A stretch of 12,008 bases of DNA from an uncultured Muribaculaceae bacterium. GTDB taxonomy: Bacteria > Bacteroidota > Bacteroidia > Bacteroidales > Muribaculaceae. The translations under genes were made by a program, and so were the position numbers. This document shows, piece by piece, positions 1 through 4,623 of this stretch. Every line of letters begins with the position of its first letter. Position 1 is the stretch's first letter. The notes beneath the pieces were generated by a model. It did not search any database, had not been told where the DNA came from, and saw nothing but the letters and a program-made list of their open reading frames with translations. The stretch is taken from contig CAJTRT010000066.1 in assembly GCA_910579105.1 (NCBI GenBank), positions 1 to 12,008 of the forward strand, written 5' to 3'.

Positions 1-160
1 GAATCAGTCCTAATTTTTTGAGACCTCAAAAAGTTTTATCGGACAGCAATATAAGTATATGTTTTTTGCGGGCAAAATTAACGCCCCGCGAGGGGGCGGC
101 GTATGCGATAACGCGACTCCCGAACGAAAAAAATCGCTAAATTCGCGGAAAACAACACCT
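1..160. other. Intergenic region before the hydrolase gene
   Basis: No gene is supported here. Besides the palindrome at 15-32 there is a second one at 64-77 (TTTTGC-GG-GCAAAA) and a GC stem at 82-98 (CGCCCC / GGGGCG with a 5-nt loop). An open frame runs from 59 into the hydrolase, but its first 34 codons look like non-coding sequence fused ahead of a good signal peptide. No convincing TAnnTTTG box was found; TAAATTCGC at 138-146 is one base off but has no partner TTTG. Confidence 0.5.
15..32. terminator. AT-rich palindrome, possible terminator of an upstream gene
   Basis: A perfect palindrome with 8-nt arms TTTTTGAG and CTCAAAAA around AC. It could fold as a short hairpin with T-runs on both strands, so it may be a bidirectional terminator for a gene left of the window. 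No coding sequence is seen before it, so the role is a guess from structure only. Confidence 0.3.
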
Positions 161-1264
161 ATGAAAATGAGAAAACTACTGCCGGCAATCACGGCGTGGC
201 TGCTTCCGTTGGCAGCGCCCGCGGCGCAGGTCGCGGAAGGCCCCACGGCGGCGGAACTGAAAGTGCGCCGCGACACGACCTTCGCCCTGTGGTCGACCTA
301 CAAGAAGACGCTGAAAAAGCACCCGGAGGTATCAATCCTCGCTCCGGCGCTCCCCGCCGGAGTGCATGCCGAGGAGAACGTGGCCTACACGGTTCTGGAC
401 ACGCCCGACGGCGCGCGCCCGCTGCGGTGCGACATCTACCGGCCTGACAACGACAGCGTTCTCCCGGCGGTGCTGATGATCCACGGAGGAGGGTGGAACT
501 CGGGGAACCGCGGGCTGCAGACCCCGCTGGCTCAGCGGCTGGCGGCCGCAGGGTTCGTGGCGGTGCCTGTCGAGTACCGGCTGATACCCGAGGCTCTCTA
601 CCCCGCCGGGCTGCACGACATAAAGACGGCCATCCGTTTCCTGCGGGCCAACGCCGGGCGTTTCGGAATCAACCCTGAACGGATCGCAGTGGCAGGATGC
701 TCGGCGGGAGCCCAGCTGGCGACCCTCGCAGGGGTCACCAACGGGTCGGCGCGGCACGAGGGGGACGGGAAGCCGCTCGCCTGCGGCTCGCTCCACCCGA
801 CAGACCTGGAAAGCGGGGGGAAGCGGGGGAACCCTGGGGAAAAACAGGGAAACGCGGGGGCGGTTTCGAGCGACGTGCAGGCGGTGGTCAGCATCGACGG
901 GATAGCCACCTTCCTGACCGACAGCAACCTGCAATCGGTGAAAGAACATATAAAGAAAAAGGGGAGCCTGCCTGTGAATGCGCAATGGCTCGGAGGGGTC
1001 TACGAGGATTCGCCAGATAACTGGGAGGAGGCCTCGGCGCTGAACTGGATCACGGAGCGGTCGGCGCCGGTGTGCTTCATCAACTCGGAACTGCCGCGTT
1101 ACAGCGAGGGGCGCGACGTGCTGCGGGCGCGGTACGCGGCGCTCGGCATCGCGACGGAGGCGCACCGGGTGGGCGCGCCCTTCCATCCGTTCTGGTTCTT
1201 CCACCCCTACGCCGAGCGCACCCTGGCCGCGATGATCCCCTTCCTCACCAGGGTGCTGAAATAG
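161..1264 (+). CDS. Secreted alpha/beta hydrolase (BD-FAE / acetyl-esterase-like)
   Basis: Probable exported serine esterase of the alpha/beta hydrolase fold, of the type often annotated as acetylxylan or feruloyl esterase in Bacteroidota; the substrate is unknown. The chosen ATG at 161 (367 aa) starts MKMRKLLPAITAWLLPLAAP, a normal signal peptide with likely cleavage near APA-AQ, so it acts in the periplasm or at the cell surface. An in-frame start at 59 would put 34 unlikely residues before it. Seen: the oxyanion motif HGGGWN (residues 108-113), the nucleophile elbow GCSAG with Ser181, and a C-terminal Asp318 (GRD) and His342 (PFHPF) that fit the rest of the triad. Residues about 203-233 are a Gly/Lys/Pro-rich insertion between strands of the fold, encoded by a family B palindromic repeat (767-803) plus purine-rich DNA. 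This insertion is not expected in the family. The gene appears monocistronic. Confidence 0.88.
   Translation: MKMRKLLPAITAWLLPLAAPAAQVAEGPTAAELKVRRDTTFALWSTYKKTLKKHPEVSILAPALPAGVHAEENVAYTVLDTPDGARPLRCDIYRPDNDSVLPAVLMIHGGGWNSGNRGLQTPLAQRLAAAGFVAVPVEYRLIPEALYPAGLHDIKTAIRFLRANAGRFGINPERIAVAGCSAGAQLATLAGVTNGSARHEGDGKPLACGSLHPTDLESGGKRGNPGEKQGNAGAVSSDVQAVVSIDGIATFLTDSNLQSVKEHIKKKGSLPVNAQWLGGVYEDSPDNWEEASALNWITERSAPVCFINSELPRYSEGRDVLRARYAALGIATEAHRVGAPFHPFWFFHPYAERTLAAMIPFLTRVLK
767..803 (+). repeat. Family B palindromic element, copy 1 (inside hydrolase CDS)
   Basis: Starts GGGAAGCCGCTCGC and ends CACCCGACAG; inner arms AGCCGC and GCGGCT can pair. It is translated here as GKPLACGSLHPT. The 60 nt after it are purine-rich and include a further small stem, CCCTG/CAGGG, at 832-849, so the whole inserted block may run to about 862. 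Confidence 0.8.
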
Positions 1265-1268
1265 AGGA

Positions 1269-1306
1269 GGGAAAGACGGCTCGCTGAAGCTCGCCGCACC
1301 CGACAG
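1269..1306 (+). repeat. Family B palindromic element, copy 2
   Basis: A diverged copy (GGGAAAGACGGCTCGC ... GCACCCGACAG) that starts 5 nt after the hydrolase stop codon. Its centre reads TCGCTGAAGCTCGC, nearly the same as the copy at 9661-9698, so these two form a subtype. It may also act as a 3'-end hairpin for the hydrolase mRNA. Confidence 0.7.
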
Positions 1307-1360
1307 ACAAGGCTGGCCCTTGGCTCGGCTTCCACCTCGCGCACGCAGATATTCGGATTA

Positions 1361-1383
1361 TACGCGGCACGCCGCGTCCCTAC
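1361..1383 (+). repeat. Family A palindromic element, copy 1
   Basis: Exact consensus copy: T, then the 16-nt palindrome with 7-nt arms ACGCGGC and GCCGCGT around AC, then CCCTAC. It is preceded by ATTA, as are the copies at 1603 and 4483, and lies 54 nt after a family B copy. Confidence 0.88.
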
Positions 1384-1446
1384 TACGAGGGGGGAAACGA
1401 GGAGGAAGCGAAGGGAGGGGAAATAAAAGGAGCCCTGGAAACAGAG

Positions 1447-1477
1447 GGAGCCGCGGCCCTGGAAGGGGCGCGGCTCC
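1447..1477 (-). terminator. Stem-loop terminator for tRNA-Gln
   Basis: Perfect 9-bp arms GGAGCCGCG and CGCGGCTCC (1447-1455, 1469-1477), extended inward by CCC/GGG after one mismatch. It lies 9 nt beyond the 3' end of the minus-strand tRNA. On the minus strand it is followed by CTCTGTTTCC rather than a clean T-run, so efficiency is uncertain. Confidence 0.5.
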
Positions 1478-1485
1478 GGGAGCGG

Positions 1486-1556
1486 TTGTCTTACCAGGAT
1501 TCGAACCTGGACAAACAGAACCAAAACCTGTTGTGCTACCATTACACCATAAGACA
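1486..1556 (-). tRNA. tRNA-Gln (anticodon TTG)
   Basis: Glutamine tRNA on the minus strand. The 7-bp acceptor stem pairs 1550-1556 (TGTCTTA on the minus strand) with 1487-1493 (TAAGACA), and the discriminator base is A at 1486. The T arm is CCAGG-TTCGAAT-CCTGG. The anticodon stem ACAGG/TCTGT closes the 7-nt loop TTTTGGT, with anticodon TTG at positions 34-36 and G37. The D arm TGGTGTAATGGTAGCAC is typical. CCA is not encoded (the minus strand continues CCG), so it must be added after transcription. Length is 71 nt. It is flanked on both sides by same-orientation family A elements. Confidence 0.95.
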
Positions 1557-1602
1557 ATCCTTCGGCCTGGAAGAGGGGGGAAGCCCGCGCGGATGGGAAT
1601 TA

Positions 1603-1625
1603 TACGCGGCACGCCGCGTCCCTAC
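1603..1625 (+). repeat. Family A palindromic element, copy 2
   Basis: Exact copy in the same orientation as the one at 1361-1383; the two bracket the tRNA-Gln gene as direct repeats 242 nt apart. It lies between the tRNA and its probable promoter, so it would be in the 5' leader of the tRNA precursor. Confidence 0.88.
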
Positions 1626-1658
1626 CGCGATGAATGAGGCGGAACCCTCTTAGGCGGC

Positions 1659-1690
1659 GCAAAGTTAAGAAAGATTTTTGGCGCGGCCAA
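1659..1690 (-). promoter_or_regulatory. Probable promoter of tRNA-Gln
   Basis: On the minus strand the box TAACTTTGC (1667 down to 1659) matches the Bacteroidota -7 consensus TAnnTTTGC. TTGG at 1690-1687, 19 nt upstream, is a weak -33 element. Transcription would start roughly 95 nt before the tRNA. Confidence 0.5.
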
Positions 1691-1709
1691 GAGTTTTGCG
1701 TAATTTTGC
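1677..1709 (+). promoter_or_regulatory. Promoter of purB
   Basis: TTTG (1677-1680), a 20-nt spacer, then TAATTTTGC (1701-1709): a full match to the Bacteroidota primary sigma promoter (-33 TTTG, -7 TAnnTTTG). Transcription would begin near 1713-1716 and produce a leader of about 185 nt that contains the tandem repeat. It is back-to-back with the tRNA promoter. Confidence 0.7.
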
Positions 1710-1726
1710 ACTTTAATAATATAAGG

Positions 1727-1886
1727 GAGACGGCAGGCTTTCTAAAAAGGGAGAACAGGCTTTCCAATAAGAGAGGCGGCAGACTTTCTAAAAAGAGAGA
1801 ACGGGCTTTCCAATAAGAGAGGCGGCAGGCTTTCTAAAAAGAGAGAACGGGCTTTCTTATAAAGAGACAACAGACTTTCCAAAAAG
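1727..1886 (+). repeat. Tandem repeat array in the purB leader (7 units)
   Basis: Seven head-to-tail units of 22-24 nt, at 1727-1749, 1750-1771, 1772-1795, 1796-1817, 1818-1841, 1842-1864 and 1865-1886. Each carries a CTTTC core followed by an A-rich end and then AGAG. Units alternate between a GGCGGCAGRCTTTCTAAAAAG type and a GAGAACRGGCTTTCCAATAAG type, so the true period is a dimer of about 46 nt. A partial eighth unit runs up to the purB ATG. CTTT and AAAG within a unit could pair as tiny hairpins. No known riboswitch fold is recognised. The composition is much more AT-rich than the flanking genes. Confidence 0.85.
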
Positions 1887-1898
1887 ACAGACAATCGT

Positions 1899-3242
1899 AT
1901 GGAACTGACAACGCTAACGGCGATTTCGCCGGTCGACGGGCGCTACCGGTCGAAGACTTCGGGACTCGACATGTATTTCTCGGAATTCGCACTGATCCGC
2001 TACCGCGTGAAAGTGGAAGTGGAATATTTCATCGCGCTGTGCCGCCTGGGGCTTCCGCAGCTGGCGGGTGTGCCGGGAGAGGCCCTGGAGGCGCTTCCGG
2101 GAATCTACAGCGACTTCACAGAGGCGGACGCGGCGAAAGTAAAGGAGTTTGAATCGGTGACGAACCACGACGTCAAGGCAGTGGAATACTTCCTGAAAGA
2201 GCGTTTCGACGCGCTGGGGCTGGCGGAGTGGAAAGAGTTCATCCACTTCGGGCTTACGTCGCAGGACATCAACAACACGTCGGTGCCCATGTCGGTGAAG
2301 GACGCGCTGCACGAGGTGTTCCTGCCGCTGCTCGACGAGCTGATCGGGGCGCTGGAAGCCAGGGCCGAGGAGTGGAAGGGGATCCCGATGCTGGCGAAGA
2401 CCCACGGGCAGCCCGCCTCCCCCACCCGCCTGGGGAAGGAGATCGAGGTGTTCGCCTACCGCCTGCGCCGCCAGCGCGAGCAGTTGGCGGCGGTGCCCGT
2501 ATCGGGGAAGTTCGGGGGAGCGACGGGTAACTTCAACGCCCACCATGCGGCCTACCCCTCGACCGACTGGAAGGGTTTCGCGGCGCGTTTCCTGAAAGAG
2601 AGCCTCGGGATAGAACGCGAGGAATACACGACGCAGATTTCCAACTACGACAACCTGGCGGCGCTTTTCGACGCGCTGCGGAGGGTCAACACCATCGTAC
2701 TGGACCTGGACCGGGACGTGTGGATGTACGTCTCGATGGAGTATTTCAAGCAGAAGATCAAGGCCGGGGAGGTCGGTTCGTCGGCGATGCCCCACAAGGT
2801 GAACCCCATCGACTTCGAGAACTCGGAGGGTAACCTGGGAATCGCGAACGCCGTGTACGCCCACCTGGCGCAGAAGCTGCCGGTGTCGCGTCTGCAACGC
2901 GACCTGACGGACTCGACGGTGCTGAGGAACGTCGGTGTGCCGATGGCGCACAGCGTGATCGCCATACATTCAACGCTGAAAGGGCTGGGCAAGCTGCTGC
3001 TGAACGAGGAGGCCATCGCCCGCGACCTCGACGCGATGTGGAACGTCGTTGCCGAGGGGATCCAGACGATACTTCGCCGCGAGGGTTACCCCCACCCCTA
3101 CGAGACGCTCAAACAGCTGACGCGCACCAACTCGAAGGTGACAGCCGAGAGCATCGCTGAATTTATCGGGACGCTTGACGTGAGCGAGGCCGTAAAGGCG
3201 GAGCTTCGCGCGCTGTCCCCCTCCACATACACAGGCATTTAA
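1899..3242 (+). CDS. purB: Adenylosuccinate lyase
   Basis: Cytoplasmic enzyme that removes fumarate from SAICAR in de novo purine synthesis and from adenylosuccinate in AMP synthesis; a homotetramer in the fumarase/aspartase superfamily. The 447-aa length is normal. Seen: the N-terminal SPVDGRY motif (10-16), TNHD (88-91), the KTHGQPASPT segment with catalytic His169, and the superfamily signature loop GSSAMPHKVNP (293-303) carrying the catalytic Ser294/Ser295. The long-form PurB feature RLQRDLTDSTVLRN (331-344) is also present. ATG 1899 gives a family-typical N-terminus (MELTTLTAISPVDGRY). It follows a clear promoter and a tandem-repeat leader, and ends one nucleotide before the alcohol dehydrogenase start, so the two are probably co-transcribed. 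It contains no palindromic element. Confidence 0.97.
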   Translation: MELTTLTAISPVDGRYRSKTSGLDMYFSEFALIRYRVKVEVEYFIALCRLGLPQLAGVPGEALEALPGIYSDFTEADAAKVKEFESVTNHDVKAVEYFLKERFDALGLAEWKEFIHFGLTSQDINNTSVPMSVKDALHEVFLPLLDELIGALEARAEEWKGIPMLAKTHGQPASPTRLGKEIEVFAYRLRRQREQLAAVPVSGKFGGATGNFNAHHAAYPSTDWKGFAARFLKESLGIEREEYTTQISNYDNLAALFDALRRVNTIVLDLDRDVWMYVSMEYFKQKIKAGEVGSSAMPHKVNPIDFENSEGNLGIANAVYAHLAQKLPVSRLQRDLTDSTVLRNVGVPMAHSVIAIHSTLKGLGKLLLNEEAIARDLDAMWNVVAEGIQTILRREGYPHPYETLKQLTRTNSKVTAESIAEFIGTLDVSEAVKAELRALSPSTYTGI

Positions 3243-3243
3243 T

Positions 3244-4413
3244 ATGGAGAACTTCTCATACATAACGCCTACGCGCTACGTCTTCGGGCGCGGGGCGGAG
3301 GCACAGACCGGGGCGCTGGCGGCCGCCATGGGTTGCCGCAAGGTGCTTGTAGTCAGCGGCGGAAGCTCGGCCCGCCGTTCCGGGCTTCTGGGACGGGTGC
3401 TTGACAGCCTGCGGGAAGCCGGCATCGCGACCGCCGAGCTTACCGGCATCAGGCCGAACCCCACCGACGACCGGGTTTACGAGGGAATCGACCTCTGCCG
3501 GAAAGAGGGGATTGACGGCGTGATCGCCGTCGGGGGCGGCTCGGTGATCGACACCGCCAAGGCGATCGCGGGAGGCGTGCCCTACGACGGTGATTTCTGG
3601 GACTTCTGGGCCGGAAAGGCCGTGATGGAGAAGGCGCTGCCCGTGGGGGTCGTGCTCACGATACCGGCGGCGGGGAGCGAGGGTAGCGGCAACTCCGTGA
3701 TCACCAAGCTCGACGGCATGCGCAAAATATCGCTGCGCACCGACAGCGCCCTGCGTCCGAGGTTCGCCGTGATGAACCCCGAGCTGACCTTCACGCTGCC
3801 GCCGGAACAGACGGCGGCGGGGGTGGCCGACATGATGGCGCACATCATGGAGCGCTACTTCACCCCCACGGAGGGGGTGGAGGTGACCGACCGCGTGGCG
3901 GAAGGGGTGCTTCAGGCCATAATAACCGAGGCACCAAAGGTGATGACCCGGCCCGACGACTACGACGCCCGCGCCAACATAATGTGGTGCGGGACGCTGG
4001 CCCACAACGGCATCTGCGGCTGCGGGCGCAGGGAGGACTGGGCCTCGCACGGGCTGGAACACGTCCTGTCAGCGCTCTACGGGGTGACGCACGGGGCCGG
4101 GTTGGCGGTTGTCTTCCCCGCGTGGCTGACCTACGCTTCGCGGACGAAGCCTGGGAAGGTCGCGCAGTTCGGGCGCCGGGTCTTCGGCATCACCGAGCCG
4201 GACGACAGCAAGGCCGCGGAAGCCGCCATCGCGGCGCTGCGGAGCTTCTACGGGTCGCTGGGGCTGCCGCTGACCCTCGGGGAGCTTGGAATCGAGAACC
4301 CGGACTTCGAGGCCATAACGGCGATGTTCCACCGCGACAAGGGGACGCCGTTCGGGGCCTACATATCGCTGGCGCCGGAGGACACGGAGGCGGTTTACCG
4401 GCTGATGGTTTAG
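3244..4413 (+). CDS. Iron-containing alcohol dehydrogenase (butanol dehydrogenase / YqhD-like)
   Basis: Cytoplasmic NAD(P)H-dependent dehydrogenase of the group III, metal-dependent alcohol dehydrogenase family. The likely role is reducing aldehydes to alcohols during fermentation or aldehyde detoxification. At 389 aa it has the usual length. Seen: the N-terminal Rossmann-like half with the nucleotide motif GGGSVIDTAK (97-106), then the helical metal domain. The expected metal ligands are in place: Asp196 and His200 (VADMMAH), His269 (ASHGLEH) and His283 (GVTHGAG). The sequence pattern (TPTRYVFG, PAAGSEGSGNSVIT) fits the BdhA/YqhD subgroup rather than the FucO or AdhE subgroup, but the substrate cannot be read from sequence. 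The start is one nucleotide after the purB stop, so translation is probably coupled; no functional link to purine synthesis is obvious. A family B element begins right after its stop codon. Confidence 0.93.
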   Translation: MENFSYITPTRYVFGRGAEAQTGALAAAMGCRKVLVVSGGSSARRSGLLGRVLDSLREAGIATAELTGIRPNPTDDRVYEGIDLCRKEGIDGVIAVGGGSVIDTAKAIAGGVPYDGDFWDFWAGKAVMEKALPVGVVLTIPAAGSEGSGNSVITKLDGMRKISLRTDSALRPRFAVMNPELTFTLPPEQTAAGVADMMAHIMERYFTPTEGVEVTDRVAEGVLQAIITEAPKVMTRPDDYDARANIMWCGTLAHNGICGCGRREDWASHGLEHVLSALYGVTHGAGLAVVFPAWLTYASRTKPGKVAQFGRRVFGITEPDDSKAAEAAIAALRSFYGSLGLPLTLGELGIENPDFEAITAMFHRDKGTPFGAYISLAPEDTEAVYRLMV

Positions 4414-4414
4414 A

Positions 4415-4447
4415 GGGGAAGCCGCTCGCTTACGCTCGCTCCACGGA
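4415..4447 (+). repeat. Family B palindromic element, copy 3 (3' end diverged)
   Basis: GGGGAAGCCGCTCGC followed by TTACGCTCGCTCCAC; the usual CCCGACAG end is replaced by GGAACGG. It starts one nucleotide after the TAG of the alcohol dehydrogenase. The sequence TAGAGG directly before it is shared with the copy after the hydrolase stop codon. Confidence 0.65.
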
Positions 4448-4454
4448 ACGGCTT

Positions 4455-4484
4455 CGCGAGAAAATCATACGCGAGAAAATTATA
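4455..4484 (+). repeat. Two 15-nt tandem units merging into a family A copy
   Basis: CGCGAGAAAATCATA (4455-4469) and CGCGAGAAAATTATA (4470-4484), the second running straight into the CGCGGC of the family A element. It looks like a slippage duplication of the element's left edge. Confidence 0.6.
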
Positions 4485-4505
4485 CGCGGCACGCCGCGTC
4501 CCTAC
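4483..4505 (+). repeat. Family A palindromic element, copy 3
   Basis: Exact consensus copy, + orientation, between the alcohol dehydrogenase and mfd. It is 35 nt after the family B copy and is preceded by ATTA. Confidence 0.88.
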
Positions 4506-4623
4506 TCCCGGCAGCGGGGTGCGCGGATTCGTCGCGCGGATTCCTCACCCTGATTCCTCGCCCGGCTTCCGCCGAGCGCACAGGACGGGGAGGGAGAATT
4601 GAATTTAAAATATCGGATTTCTG
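4506..4623. other. Gap upstream of mfd
   Basis: No gene is supported. A short direct repeat GCGCGGATTC occurs at 4521-4530 and 4534-4543 with a weaker third copy near 4552. An AT-rich patch (GAATTTAAAATATCGGATTT) sits just before the mfd ATG, but no TAnnTTTG box with a partner is seen, so mfd may be read from upstream or from an unrecognised promoter. Confidence 0.4.

Larger units (their letters stand above)
1307..1485. other. Non-coding stretch downstream of hydrolase and tRNA
   Basis: Holds one family A copy (1361-1383), a purine-rich stretch at about 1384-1450 and the stem-loop at 1447-1477. No protein gene is supported; open frames here are low-complexity translations of the repeats. Confidence 0.5.

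Noticed and set aside
332..1204. Long open frame on the minus strand across the hydrolase gene (290 codons)
   Set aside because: It is an Arg/His/Pro-rich shadow of a gene with clear esterase motifs on the other strand; long antisense frames are expected in GC-rich DNA.
1326..1344. CGGCTTCC...GCGCAC stretch similar to one at 4563-4581, possible third repeat family
   Set aside because: Only two loose matches in GC-rich DNA; could be chance.
1361..1625. CRISPR array from repeated 23-mers
   Set aside because: Copies are irregularly spaced by tens to thousands of bases, in both orientations and within genes; there are no uniform spacers or cas genes.
1634..1816. Small open frame of 60 codons through the purB leader repeats
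   Set aside because: It covers the promoter and the tandem repeat, and its protein is a simple Arg/Lys/Phe repeat; better explained as leader DNA.
1914..2969. 351-codon minus-strand open frame opposite purB
   Set aside because: Antisense shadow of purB with no recognisable domain and odd composition.
1899..4413. purB and the alcohol dehydrogenase as a dedicated pathway pair
   Set aside because: The one-nucleotide spacing supports co-transcription, but no metabolic link is known between the two reactions; adjacency alone is not enough.
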